Source of the DNA: Oscillospiraceae bacterium
GTDB lineage: Bacteria; Bacillota; Clostridia; Oscillospirales; CAG-272
DNA length: 56,058 nucleotides
NCBI GenBank assembly: GCA_015065065.1
Contig: SVQX01000009.1
Coordinates: 1 to 56,058 of the forward strand
Reading direction: 5' to 3'
The first letter of the stretch is position 1. The number at the start of each line of letters is the position of its first letter. Positions 23,224 to 31,987 of the stretch are shown one piece after another. The notes below the pieces were generated by a model. That model was not told the DNA's origin. It worked only from the letters and a program-made list of their open reading frames with translations, and did no database searches. The position numbers and the translations under genes are program-made.

Positions 23224-24186
23224 ATGTACCGTATAGGAGTAGACCTTGGCGGAACGAATATCGCCGCAGGTATAGTAAATGAAAAATATGAGATTGTGTG
23301 CAAGGACAGTATCCCCACGGGAGCTGACCGAAGCGCCGAGGAAATAGTTGCCGATATGGCAAGGCTGTGCCACCGCCTTTGCGAAAAGAGCGGTATTGCA
23401 AGAGAGGAGATCGCCTCGGTGGGTATCGCATCTCCCGGAATCGCAAACAGCCGCGACGGCGTTGTGGAGTATTCCTGCAACCTGCCCTTTTTAAAGTTCC
23501 CGATATGCGCAGAGCTTCGCCGTGGATTTGACGTTCCCGAGGTTTTCGTTGAAAATGACGCTAACGCTGCCGCTTGGGGCGAGGCTATCGTCGGTGCGGC
23601 GAAGGGAACGGATAACTCCCTTATGGTAACGCTCGGAACGGGTGTCGGCGGCGGAGTTATTATTGACGGAAAGCTGTTGTCGGGCTTCAACTTTGCAGGT
23701 GGCGAAATAGGTCATATTGTGCTGGTCAAGGACGGCGTTCAGTGCGGCTGCGGCAGACGCGGCTGCTGGGAGGCTTACAGCTCGGCTACCGCCCTTATCC
23801 GTATGACCTCGGAAAAGATAGAGGAGTGTGAAAAGAGCGGTCGCAAAACGTCTATGACCGATAACGTTGCACGGAACGGCAAGGTTTCGGGACGCACCGC
23901 ATTCGACGAGATGCGCGCGGGTGATGCGGCGGCTCGCGAGGTGGTGGAGATGTACGTTGACTATCTTGCAGAGGGAATTGCGAATATGATAAACATATTC
24001 CAGCCCGAGGTGGTTTCCATCGGCGGCGGAGTATCGGGCGAGGGACAGTTCCTCTTGGATATGCTCAATCCCCTTGTAGAGTCCCGTATATACGGCACGG
24101 GTATCGTCAAAGTTCCTGTGATAAAGGTTGCACAGCTTAAAAACGACGCGGGTATCGTGGGCGGTGCTGTGCTGGGAGTAAAATAA
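23224..24186 (+). CDS. glk: ROK-family glucokinase
   Basis: A 320-residue sugar kinase that phosphorylates glucose with ATP on entry to glycolysis. The ATP site is IGVDLGGTNIAAGIV near the N-terminus. NDANAAAWGEA carries the catalytic Asp region. GTGVGGGVIIDG and GEIGHIVL follow, then the ROK zinc motif CGCGRRGCWE. Length and motif order fit bacterial glucokinases of the ROK type; a fructokinase or ManNAc kinase role cannot be ruled out. The RBS is AAAAGGAACAAG. It has a consensus promoter; a hairpin lies between it and udk and may limit read-through. Free glucose from maltodextrin or from the GH enzymes would be its substrate here. Confidence 0.93.
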   Translation: MYRIGVDLGGTNIAAGIVNEKYEIVCKDSIPTGADRSAEEIVADMARLCHRLCEKSGIAREEIASVGIASPGIANSRDGVVEYSCNLPFLKFPICAELRRGFDVPEVFVENDANAAAWGEAIVGAAKGTDNSLMVTLGTGVGGGVIIDGKLLSGFNFAGGEIGHIVLVKDGVQCGCGRRGCWEAYSSATALIRMTSEKIEECEKSGRKTSMTDNVARNGKVSGRTAFDEMRAGDAAAREVVEMYVDYLAEGIANMINIFQPEVVSIGGGVSGEGQFLLDMLNPLVESRIYGTGIVKVPVIKVAQLKNDAGIVGGAVLGVK

Positions 24187-24199
24187 ATCAATAAAAGCC

Positions 24200-24231
24200 A
24201 AAGCCCGAAGCCGCATCTGACTTCGGGCTTT
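24200..24231 (+). terminator. Hairpin between glk and udk
   Basis: AAAGCCCGAAG and CTTCGGGCTTT form an 11-bp stem with a 10-nt loop. The T-run is only three bases, so partial read-through to udk is likely. Confidence 0.7.
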
Positions 24232-24259
24232 ATGACAAGAAAGTGGAGGTATCGCGTTA

Positions 24260-24874
24260 ATGAAAACGCCAATGCTTATCGGAATTGCAGGCGGAACGGG
24301 CTCGGGAAAGTCCACCTTTGCAGAGGGGCTCCGTGCGCTGTTTCCCGACGATATCACAATAATATCCTACGACAATTACTACAAGCCTCAGGACCATATA
24401 ACATTTGAGGAGAGGATAAAGACCAATTACGACTGCCCCGACGCGCTTGATACCGATTTGCTCGTAAAGCACCTGCGCCGTCTGTGCGAGGGGGAGAGCA
24501 TTGATATGCCGAATTACGATTTTCGCGTGCATACCCGAAAGGCAGAGCTGACGCGGGTATCTCCCACGGCGGTCATTCTGATAGACGGCATCATGACCTT
24601 TCACGACGAGCGGCTGCGCGAGATGTTTGATATAAAGATCTACGCCGACGCGGATGCGGACGAGCGTATTCTCCGCCGTCTGCGACGTGATGTTACCGAG
24701 CGCGGACGCGATATCGACGGAGTCATCAATCAGTATGTTGGAACTGTAAAGGTGATGCACGGAATTTACGTTGAGCCTACCAAAAAATATGCGGATATCG
24801 TTATCAATGGCGGAATGAATAAAACTGCTCTTGATATAGTCGCCGCGCGTATTGCAAGCTGGCTTGAAAAATAA
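24260..24874 (+). CDS. udk: Uridine kinase
   Basis: A 204-residue P-loop kinase of the uridine/cytidine kinase family, phosphorylating uridine to UMP in pyrimidine salvage. Walker A is GGTGSGKSTF. The substrate region is SYDNYYKP with the catalytic Asp, followed by YDCPDALD and PNYDFRVHTR, and the lid RRLRRDVTERGRDI. Length is normal. RBS GTGGAGGT before the ATG. It sits 73 nt after glk. The stop codon is at the edge of a long bidirectional terminator. Confidence 0.94.
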   Translation: MKTPMLIGIAGGTGSGKSTFAEGLRALFPDDITIISYDNYYKPQDHITFEERIKTNYDCPDALDTDLLVKHLRRLCEGESIDMPNYDFRVHTRKAELTRVSPTAVILIDGIMTFHDERLREMFDIKIYADADADERILRRLRRDVTERGRDIDGVINQYVGTVKVMHGIYVEPTKKYADIVINGGMNKTALDIVAARIASWLEK

Positions 24875-24914
24875 CCAAAAGACCTCGGATGCACGCATCC
24901 GAGGTCTTTTGGTT
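24873..24914. terminator. Bidirectional terminator between udk and the ABC operon
   Basis: A perfect 20-bp inverted repeat: arms 24873-24892 and 24895-24914 with a 2-nt loop; A-rich and T-rich outer parts can serve both strands. It separates the convergent udk and ABC-transporter genes. Confidence 0.92.
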
Positions 24915-24941
24915 GAGGGAGTAAAAGCCCCGTACAATGCA

Positions 24942-26834
24942 TTACGCAATTATCATATCGATCTTTTTGTCCTTGACTGTTATGCGCTGACCGTCGATTT
25001 GCAGTGCAACTCTGTCGGACACTTGACCGTCGTATGGAGCAATTACCCTTGCGCCGTCAAGGGATATTTCGGCGTACCGTATATACCCGTAATCGGCAAT
25101 TCCTGCCACCGTACCGAACAGCCTCGTGCTGTCGATATTGCTCTCGCTGACCTTTTCCGCGCTTACCGCGTCCGCGTCAAACACCAGCTCCAACGGCGTG
25201 CGGAATATACCCGTACCCTTGCACATGAACAGCTTTTCAAGTATTTCCTTAGACGGTATGAGCTTCGCACCGCAAACGGAGAAAAAGAATTTGTATCCTC
25301 CGCCGCGTTGCTTTTCTCTTATAAGTCCGCCCGAGAGCGAGTTTGAAAGATGCGGAGGTGCAATACCGCACTTATCTATTTTCAATTTACAAAAATCCAA
25401 GGTGAATTTCACCGTGTCGCCAACGGAATATTTGGGCTTGCCGTCCTCAATGGCAAAAAGCGTAAGGCTGCCTGCTGTGAGGGTGTAAAGCGTGCCGATA
25501 TCCACGTCCTCTGTTCTCGCGACAGTGGCGGTTGCCTCGCCGTCGCCTAAGGTGAGTGCCGACGTAGGCATTACAGCCTCCGCGCCTTCGGTATCGGGAC
25601 GTACAAGGGCAGGGGGGAGGGGAATGCCTTTTCCCTCAAAGCAGAGCTTCCTGTCCTTGATGTCGCAGGGAATGACGTTCTCCTCGGGGATACGGCGCTT
25701 TATGCTGTGTCCGCTCTCGGCATCAAAAACATGAAATTTTCTTTGCGTTATTGAAATATCCACGATATCTCCGCGAGCCACCCTTGTGTCTGGGTGTGCT
25801 TTCAGTATTACCGTTCCGCCCTCCGAATCGGGATCGTCAAGATCAAGACTTGCGTAGACGAGGGATTCGTCGCCAAGCATCTCTACAACGCTGACAACGG
25901 CTTTTGAATGTGACCACTCTCCGTTGTCTGCGGCGGAGGGATCGTACAGACGGATACCGCCGTGTCGAACTCCGAATACTACCTTCTTTGCACCGTCCAT
26001 ATATCCCGCGGGTATTTTGTCAGCCGCCGAATAGGGCATATCTATCCGCGCTCCGCAGTCAAGCGAGAAGGTGACGGAGTCACCGCGTCGGCTGAGTGTT
26101 CCCTCAAAGAAATTCATCTGCGGCGTTCCCATAAAGCCGGCTACAAACATATTGTCGGGGTAGTCGTAAAGATTCGTGGGGGTATCTATCTGCTGAATAA
26201 ATCCGTCCTTCATCACCACTATCCGCGTACCCATGGTCATAGCCTCCACCTGATCGTGAGTGACGTAGATAAAGGTGGTATTCAGCCGCTTGTGAAGACG
26301 GGATATCTCAGCGCGCATGGCGGCTCGGAGCTTTGCATCAAGGTTGGAGAGCGGCTCGTCCAAAAGGAAAACCTTGGGGTTACGCACGATAGCACGTCCG
26401 AGAGCCACACGCTGACGCTGACCGCCCGAGAGTGCCTTTGGCTTACGGTCGAGGTACTGCGTGATGCCGAGGATCTCCGCCGCCTCCGTCACCTTTTTGT
26501 GTATCTCGTTTTGAGGAAGATGCATGGTGCGCAGGGAAAAAGCCATATTTTCGTACACGCTCATGTGCGGATAAAGTGCGTAGTTTTGAAAGACCATGGC
26601 GATATTTCTATCCTTTGGCTCGTAGTCGTTTACCACCTCGCCGTCTATCCTAAGTTCGCCCGCCGTTATCTCCTCAAGCCCCGCTATCATACGAAGCGTC
26701 GTAGATTTTCCACAGCCCGACGGACCGACAAAAACTATAAATTCGTTGTCCTCGATCTCCATATTAAAATCGTTTACCGCCTTTACCGTGCCGTCGTAAA
26801 CCTTAAAAATATGCTTGAGTGATAAACTCGCCAT
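24942..26834 (-). CDS. Sugar ABC transporter ATPase (MsmK/UgpC type) with long C-terminal extension
   Basis: A 630-residue ATPase that should power the MalEFG importer encoded upstream. The first ~235 residues are the nucleotide-binding domain: GPSGCGKSTT (Walker A), LSGGQRQRVALGRA (signature), FLLDEPLSNLDAKLR (Walker B and D-loop) and the switch His in VTHDQVEAMTMG. A MalK-type regulatory (TOBE) domain follows to about residue 370. The last ~260 residues exceed the usual 360-380-residue length; they contain repeats of strand-rich, OB-like segments (VRVSVGDTVKF-type) and may be extra regulatory domains. I place the start at 26834, preceded by GGAGG; an ATG 12 nt upstream overlaps that RBS. 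It is the last gene of the operon, 27 nt after the permease. Confidence 0.92.
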   Translation of the reverse strand: MASLSLKHIFKVYDGTVKAVNDFNMEIEDNEFIVFVGPSGCGKSTTLRMIAGLEEITAGELRIDGEVVNDYEPKDRNIAMVFQNYALYPHMSVYENMAFSLRTMHLPQNEIHKKVTEAAEILGITQYLDRKPKALSGGQRQRVALGRAIVRNPKVFLLDEPLSNLDAKLRAAMRAEISRLHKRLNTTFIYVTHDQVEAMTMGTRIVVMKDGFIQQIDTPTNLYDYPDNMFVAGFMGTPQMNFFEGTLSRRGDSVTFSLDCGARIDMPYSAADKIPAGYMDGAKKVVFGVRHGGIRLYDPSAADNGEWSHSKAVVSVVEMLGDESLVYASLDLDDPDSEGGTVILKAHPDTRVARGDIVDISITQRKFHVFDAESGHSIKRRIPEENVIPCDIKDRKLCFEGKGIPLPPALVRPDTEGAEAVMPTSALTLGDGEATATVARTEDVDIGTLYTLTAGSLTLFAIEDGKPKYSVGDTVKFTLDFCKLKIDKCGIAPPHLSNSLSGGLIREKQRGGGYKFFFSVCGAKLIPSKEILEKLFMCKGTGIFRTPLELVFDADAVSAEKVSESNIDSTRLFGTVAGIADYGYIRYAEISLDGARVIAPYDGQVSDRVALQIDGQRITVKDKKIDMIIA

Positions 26835-26861
26835 AAGCTCCTCCATGTGTTTTGCTTTTAC

Positions 26862-27866
26862 TTATCCCTTGACCGCGCCGCCCGTAACGCCCTCCACGTA
26901 ATACTTCTGCAGCCACATAAACAGCGCCGTGATGGGCAGTGCGACTATCACAGCCGCCGCGCAGAAGGTGGTGAAATATTGCTGTATCATTTCACGCTCA
27001 AGCCAGCTGTACATACCGAGCGAAACGGTGTAAAGCCCCGTGTCGGGCACGCCTGACATGATATATGAAACGAAGATATAATCGCACCACGGAGCGATAA
27101 AGCTTATAAGCACGGTGTATATGATGATAGACTTGCTCAGTGGCAGAATGACCTTGACAAACGTGCGGAATCGGCTTGCTCCGTCGATGCGCGCTGCCTC
27201 GTCCAGGGCTCGCGGCACGGTATCGAAAAATCCCTTTGACACGTAATAGCTCAGTGCTGCGCCCGAGCAATATACTATTATAAGGCTGAGATGGGACTGA
27301 TAATTCATTGGCAACAGAATTTTCAAAAGGAAATATACCGCCGACATGCTCATAAATCCGGGGAACATTCCGAGAATAAGCATGATATTCATCAGCGGAC
27401 GGCGCGCACGGAACCTTATTCGGCTGAATGCGTAAGATACCGACAGCACGAAAAGAGAGGTGACAATACAGCACACCACGGATATCCACAGCGTGTTGAA
27501 GTACCAGCGCGGAAATTGCGTTTGCGTGAACAGACGCTTGTAGTTGTCAAGCGTCCATTCATGTGGAAAAAACGTGGGACTCCACGCTCCCGGCTCACCG
27601 CGAAAGGATTGCACGATAAGATAGATTAGTGGAATTATCCACACCATCGAAAGCAGAGTCAGTACTATTTGCCCCACCATGTCACCAAGGGTACGGCGGA
27701 GACTCATGCCTATGCGGAAGCCGCCACGCCGTCCTTTGCTTTTGGGAGTAAGTGAGGCCTCGAGCCTGTCAAGCTCCTCCCAATTCGCCGCGGAATTTGC
27801 CGCGGTGTTGGTGAGAACGCTTTGAGAATTTTGAGTCAGATCAATATTTTTTTGCTCTTGCTTCAT
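26862..27866 (-). CDS. Maltodextrin-type ABC permease (MalG-like)
   Basis: A 334-residue inner-membrane permease. A ~55-residue cytoplasmic N-terminal tail, rich in Asn, Ser and Glu, precedes six membrane helices. The permease EAA loop, which contacts the ATPase, is visible as ALDEAARIDGASRFRTFVKV. Ending with ATEYYVEGVTGGAVKG-like residues is typical of MalG. Its start overlaps the stop of the MalF-like gene by 4 nt (ATGA), so the two subunits are made in equal amounts. Confidence 0.94.
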   Translation of the reverse strand: MKQEQKNIDLTQNSQSVLTNTAANSAANWEELDRLEASLTPKSKGRRGGFRIGMSLRRTLGDMVGQIVLTLLSMVWIIPLIYLIVQSFRGEPGAWSPTFFPHEWTLDNYKRLFTQTQFPRWYFNTLWISVVCCIVTSLFVLSVSYAFSRIRFRARRPLMNIMLILGMFPGFMSMSAVYFLLKILLPMNYQSHLSLIIVYCSGAALSYYVSKGFFDTVPRALDEAARIDGASRFRTFVKVILPLSKSIIIYTVLISFIAPWCDYIFVSYIMSGVPDTGLYTVSLGMYSWLEREMIQQYFTTFCAAAVIVALPITALFMWLQKYYVEGVTGGAVKG

Positions 27867-29407
27867 TGGAAATTGTCCTCTCCTTTCACGGCTGATGAGC
27901 GGTTGTAGATTATCAGCGACAGCACGGCGGAAATGGCGAATACCAGAATACCTATCACGGAGGCGAGCTTGTAATTTCGGTCAACTCCGAGGGATAGCTT
28001 ATACAGCCACGTTATAAGCAGGTCCGTACCCTTGGCACCGTCCGAGTACAAAAGGTTATCTCCCGGACCGCCGCCGCTGAGCAGATATATTACGTTGAAG
28101 TTATTGATATTTCCTATAAACTGCGTGATAAGGTAAGGCCCTGTCACAAAGAACATATAGGGAAGGGTTATTTTGAAAAAGCGTCGCGCGGGACTTGCAC
28201 CGTCAATTCGGGCTGACTCGTAAAGATCGGCGGGAATATTCATTAAAATTCCGCTGCACAAAAGCATACTGTACGGTACACCTATCCAAAGGTTTACTAA
28301 AATTATGGCAACGCGGGTGTCAAAAATTTTCAGTCCGAACTGCTGATGATATCCGAAGATCTGTTCTATCCATTGGGTGATTATACCTCCGCCCGTGCCG
28401 AAGCCGCCGCCTCCCGAGTCCAGCATTTTGGACATAATGAGCAGGGACACGAACTGAGGAACGGCTATGGTGGTGACCAGCAGTGTTCGGTAGAGCTTTT
28501 TGAATCTGATGCCGTGTCTGTTGATGAGGATAGCCAAAAGCATACCGATAAAATAGCTCGTGAAGGTGGCGAGAAACGCCCAGATAAGCGTCCAGGACAG
28601 CACGCGGCGGAAGGTGTCGCCAAGCTTTGATGTGCCTGAAAACATATTTTGAAAGTTTTCAAAGCCCACCCAGCCGAATAGTCGCTCGGGCACCTCATGT
28701 CCCGCGTCGTAGTTGGTGAAGGCTATGAGTATCATGGTAAACAGAGGAATGACGGTAAACAGGAAAAGTCCCGCCATAGGCAAGGAAAGCAGGGTGACGT
28801 GGAATTTTCCGTCCAGCAGCTCAGCACCCTCTTTGCGTATTCCCGACGGACGCTTGCCTATCATTTTCATCTCCTCCAGCTTATAGCTTTCCTTGACGGA
28901 GGCGACGTAGCACAGCACGAAAAAAAGAATAACGAAAAGGGAAAGTATACCGTATAGCAGAATGTGGAACGAATTATCTCCCGCTATCTTGAGATATTGA
29001 TTCAACTCGTCATCCCAGATATCCGAAATATAGGTTTCTGTGCGCCCGATATTTCCGCCAGTAAAAAAGTTTTCAAAGAACATTGACAGATAATTTCCGC
29101 CAAAAAACACGGTATAGAGAGTGAAAAGCACTTGAAGGGCAAAATAGATCATGCCCTTGACGGCTTGACCGCGAAAAAAGTGTCCCGAGCCCATAATAAA
29201 ATAGGAAAGCTTGGTTACGAGATTGCCCGCGAGAAAATTCCGCACAAGCTCGTATGTGCTGCGGAATATGCCCGTGACGAAATTCTTGATGCCGAATATC
29301 AGATTTTTAAAGAATCCTCCGATCCCCTTCAGCCCTCGGATTATTGCCCGTCTGAAGCGGTAGGTCAATCTTTTTGTACCCGACAGACCGTAGTAATCAA
29401 CGTCCAT
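27863..29407 (-). CDS. Maltodextrin-type ABC permease (MalF-like)
   Basis: A 514-residue permease. The first ~210 residues are an extension: an amphipathic basic stretch, a GxGHFFRGQAVKGMIYF segment and two extra membrane helices enclosing a ~45-residue external loop, then a link. The core starts near residue 212 with LLSLPMAGLFLFTVIP and has six helices and the EAA loop LYESARIDGASPARRFFKIT. It pairs with the MalG-like subunit. RBS GAAAGGAG before the ATG at 29407. It follows the binding protein with 42 nt between them. Such N-terminally extended MalF proteins are found in Clostridia; in enteric MalF the extra domain is different. Confidence 0.93.
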   Translation of the reverse strand: MDVDYYGLSGTKRLTYRFRRAIIRGLKGIGGFFKNLIFGIKNFVTGIFRSTYELVRNFLAGNLVTKLSYFIMGSGHFFRGQAVKGMIYFALQVLFTLYTVFFGGNYLSMFFENFFTGGNIGRTETYISDIWDDELNQYLKIAGDNSFHILLYGILSLFVILFFVLCYVASVKESYKLEEMKMIGKRPSGIRKEGAELLDGKFHVTLLSLPMAGLFLFTVIPLFTMILIAFTNYDAGHEVPERLFGWVGFENFQNMFSGTSKLGDTFRRVLSWTLIWAFLATFTSYFIGMLLAILINRHGIRFKKLYRTLLVTTIAVPQFVSLLIMSKMLDSGGGGFGTGGGIITQWIEQIFGYHQQFGLKIFDTRVAIILVNLWIGVPYSMLLCSGILMNIPADLYESARIDGASPARRFFKITLPYMFFVTGPYLITQFIGNINNFNVIYLLSGGGPGDNLLYSDGAKGTDLLITWLYKLSLGVDRNYKLASVIGILVFAISAVLSLIIYNRSSAVKGEDNFQ

Positions 29408-29449
29408 AAAGCAGCTCCTTTCAAAGTGTGTCGCTCAAGAGGAGTGGAG

Positions 29450-30775
29450 CTACTGTGCCTTTTTGGTGAGCTGATTGTTCAGCGCATCAAGGTATTCCTG
29501 AAGCTTTGCGTCGCTCACCTTCGTACCGTCTGCCTTGGCGGCAACGAGAGGGGTGATAAGGCTTGCCATAGGTGTCCAGTAGTTTGCGGGAACGCCCTTT
29601 TGTGCGCGGTTGTATTCTGCCTGCTTGAGTACAGTTGCGATAACGGGATCGCCCGTTACCTTATCTGCTGCGGCGGCAGCCTTGTTGGTGGGTGCAAAGC
29701 CACGCTTTTCAAATCGAAGAAGCTGATTGTCCTTGCTTGTCAGCCAAGCCGCGAGCCTGTGAGCCTCACCCTTGTTTTTGCTGTAACCGTTGACGCCCAT
29801 AAGCTTGTAGCCCATAAATCCGCTGAGCTGCACCTGCTTGCCACCGATATTGGCGGTGGGGAGGGGACATACGCCCATATTATCTCCGAGCAGATCCTTG
29901 ACAACGCTTACGTTCCACGTTCCGCTGATGATGGCGGCGGCTTCGGTCTTGCCGTTTTTATCGGGTGTGAACGCGGCTATCATTTTACTGTCGTCCGTTT
30001 GTACCACAAGACCGTCGCGGTTGACGTAGGAGCGGAGCGACTTCATTACGTCAAGCCCCTCTTTGCTGTTGTAGTTGATGTCTACCGCGGTTTCGAGCAT
30101 GTTTTTGTCATAGGTTACGTTGTAGCCGAGCTTGGGAAGCGCGAAGAAAAAGGAAGAAAGATACCAGCCGTCGTCGTTGAGCTTGAAGTGTATCTTCTTG
30201 CCAGCCGCCTCGGCGGTGTCCAGCATGGAATCAAGGCTCTTGAGGTCGTCCTCGTTTTTGAAAACACGCTTGTCGTAGTAGACGAAATAGCAGTTGTCTG
30301 CAGTGGTGGGGTATGCGTAAAGCTGATCCTCGCCGTTGATATTTATGGTAGCGGCGTCAACAGAGCCCTCCGAGTTTTCCTCCTTGACCGTTTTTTCAAG
30401 GCTTCCGCCCACACGCGCTAAAGCGCCGCCTGCGTACAGGCTGTTTATCTGATCGCTTGCAAAGCTGTAAACGTCGGGACCCGAGGTGACGTCATTTAGA
30501 ATCTTTTTGGTTGCCTCGCCCTCGCCCTGAACTCCAAAGAGAAATTCGTACTGATTTTTAGGGTTGGCTTTTGCATAAGCCGCGCACATGGATTTAAGAA
30601 GCTCCTGATCCTCCTGCGCACCCCAGATTGTCAGCGTATATTTTTTGCCTGTGTTATCTGAATCGTCGGTAGTGTCTGTGCCCTCGCCGCCGCTCATACC
30701 TGTACAAGCGGTAAGCGGAGTGCAAAGCATGATAAGTGCCATTATCAGCAGCACTGCTTTTTTAAAAAATTTCAT
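29450..30775 (-). CDS. Extracellular maltose/maltodextrin-binding lipoprotein (MalE-like)
   Basis: A 441-residue solute-binding lipoprotein. Signal peptide with lipobox LTAC (Cys24), a Ser/Thr/Asp-rich linker to about residue 45, then the type-I binding fold beginning YTLTIWGAQEDQELLKSM. SGPDVYSFASDQI and the aromatic patches near GWYLSSFFFALPKLGY are consistent with sugar binding. The mature length fits MalE. It is the first gene of the minus-strand operon malE-malF-malG-ATPase, and its role is to capture oligosaccharides, probably alpha-glucans; the sugar is inferred from family only. RBS AAAGGA. I could not find a clear promoter in the ~150 bp upstream. Confidence 0.92.
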   Translation of the reverse strand: MKFFKKAVLLIMALIMLCTPLTACTGMSGGEGTDTTDDSDNTGKKYTLTIWGAQEDQELLKSMCAAYAKANPKNQYEFLFGVQGEGEATKKILNDVTSGPDVYSFASDQINSLYAGGALARVGGSLEKTVKEENSEGSVDAATININGEDQLYAYPTTADNCYFVYYDKRVFKNEDDLKSLDSMLDTAEAAGKKIHFKLNDDGWYLSSFFFALPKLGYNVTYDKNMLETAVDINYNSKEGLDVMKSLRSYVNRDGLVVQTDDSKMIAAFTPDKNGKTEAAAIISGTWNVSVVKDLLGDNMGVCPLPTANIGGKQVQLSGFMGYKLMGVNGYSKNKGEAHRLAAWLTSKDNQLLRFEKRGFAPTNKAAAAADKVTGDPVIATVLKQAEYNRAQKGVPANYWTPMASLITPLVAAKADGTKVSDAKLQEYLDALNNQLTKKAQ

Positions 30776-30931
30776 TCCATATCCTTTCAGCGAAAATCAT
30801 TTCCGCGTTTTGACGTATTTTTTATCAAAAGTAAACAGCTAAAAAGGTCGCCTTTGCGTAAGACAGTATTTGCAGAAGCGGCGCGAAATATACTTTTTTG
30901 TCAAAGCATCAAAACGAAAAGAAAATTTTTT

Positions 30932-30962
30932 CAAAAAAAGGCGGCTCGATTTCGAGCCGCCG
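30932..30962 (-). terminator. Terminator of the DUF11 gene (minus strand)
   Basis: GGCGGCTCGA and TCGAGCCGCC with a 2-nt loop; on the minus strand followed by TTTTTTTGA. Confidence 0.93.
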
Positions 30963-30976
30963 AGGAAGTGGAAACC

Positions 30977-31825
30977 TTAAACTATATTGCCTACTACCGT
31001 AAGAACAGCCGTGCCTGGAGTCACGGTGTAGCTGCCGTCGGGATTTTGAGTGTAGGTCGCCGCAGGAACTGTTATAACGCTCGGTACGGTAGCAAATTCG
31101 CCCCTTACCTCGTCGTAGGTGTAGCCTTCGGGTGAGGTGAGAGGAGCGCCGTTCAGGGTGACTGAGGTGATATTGAGGATAGGGTCGAAGGTGTCGGTAA
31201 CGGTCACGTTATCAGTTGCAACGGCGGGAGTGTTTCCGGTGTTCAGGATAGTGAAGGTGTAGGTTATGACGCCGTTTTCTACCACCGAGGTGGGAGAGAG
31301 AGCCTTGGTAATGCTCAATACGGGAGCTTGTATGGGCGTGACGGTCTCTTGAGCCGTCAGCACTTCGGCACCCGCGCCAGTGACCGTTGCCGTGTTGGTG
31401 ATGAAGCCGTTTTCCTCCAAGGGAGCGAATTCGTTTGCATCAGCCTCGTATATCAGCAGTGCGTTGCCACCCGCGGGGACGCTGACTCCCGTGAAGGTAA
31501 GAGGCTGAGTGTCGCCGACGGTGGGAGTAGCGGCGACTGCTCCGTTGACGTAATAAGCCGCCGAGTCGGTAACGTAGGTCAGCGGGTAAACGGTGATACC
31601 GCCAAGCTCATATCCGCCGAGATCGTCGGTCACGGTGACGTTGGCAGCTTGTGCTCCCGAATTTACAAGGCTTATGACGTAAGTCAGCCTACTGCCCGTG
31701 CCGTAGGTGTCGACGAGGACGTTCTTGTCCACCGTCAAGGTCTCGTCGATAGTACCAGTGACGGTGTTGGATACGGTGGAGATGCCGTTGTAGGAAAGCG
31801 TAGCTCTGTTCGTAAAGGTTGCCAT
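30977..31825 (-). CDS. DUF11-domain protein without signal peptide
   Basis: A 282-residue protein of two DUF11 (conserved repeat) beta-sandwich domains. The first runs from SYNGISTVSNTVTG through VVDTYGTGSRLTYVISLVNSG to VPAGGNALLIYEADANEFAP; the second from VLSITKALSPTSVVENGVITYTF-type residues to the end. The Lys and Asn expected for isopeptide bonding may be present, but I cannot prove it. It starts MATFTNRATLSYNG and has no signal peptide or membrane segment, although DUF11 is otherwise a surface domain. In Clostridia such short signal-less forms occur; a spore-coat or mother-cell role is a possibility. The start at 31825 follows AAGG. The frame continues upstream without a better start. 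Confidence 0.86.
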   Translation of the reverse strand: MATFTNRATLSYNGISTVSNTVTGTIDETLTVDKNVLVDTYGTGSRLTYVISLVNSGAQAANVTVTDDLGGYELGGITVYPLTYVTDSAAYYVNGAVAATPTVGDTQPLTFTGVSVPAGGNALLIYEADANEFAPLEENGFITNTATVTGAGAEVLTAQETVTPIQAPVLSITKALSPTSVVENGVITYTFTILNTGNTPAVATDNVTVTDTFDPILNITSVTLNGAPLTSPEGYTYDEVRGEFATVPSVITVPAATYTQNPDGSYTVTPGTAVLTVVGNIV

Positions 31826-31987
31826 AGTATACCTTATCCCCGAACAGTCGGGGAAATCCTTTTTTCGTATTAGGATGTAATTATCCCATATCAGTGTATG
31901 TACTGTGTCGAATTTTGTTGCCTGTGCCAAAATACATAAAGCTGCCTCAAATGGGAATAATGATAATAAAAGGATAAGGAGATCGGT

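Noticed and set aside
29132..30421. 429-codon plus-strand frame opposite malE/malF
   Set aside because: Spans two oppositely oriented real genes and the gap between them; no RBS or domain.
30776..30931. Riboswitch or T-box upstream of malE
   Set aside because: No conserved elements, specifier or antiterminator stem seen; only AT-rich sequence.
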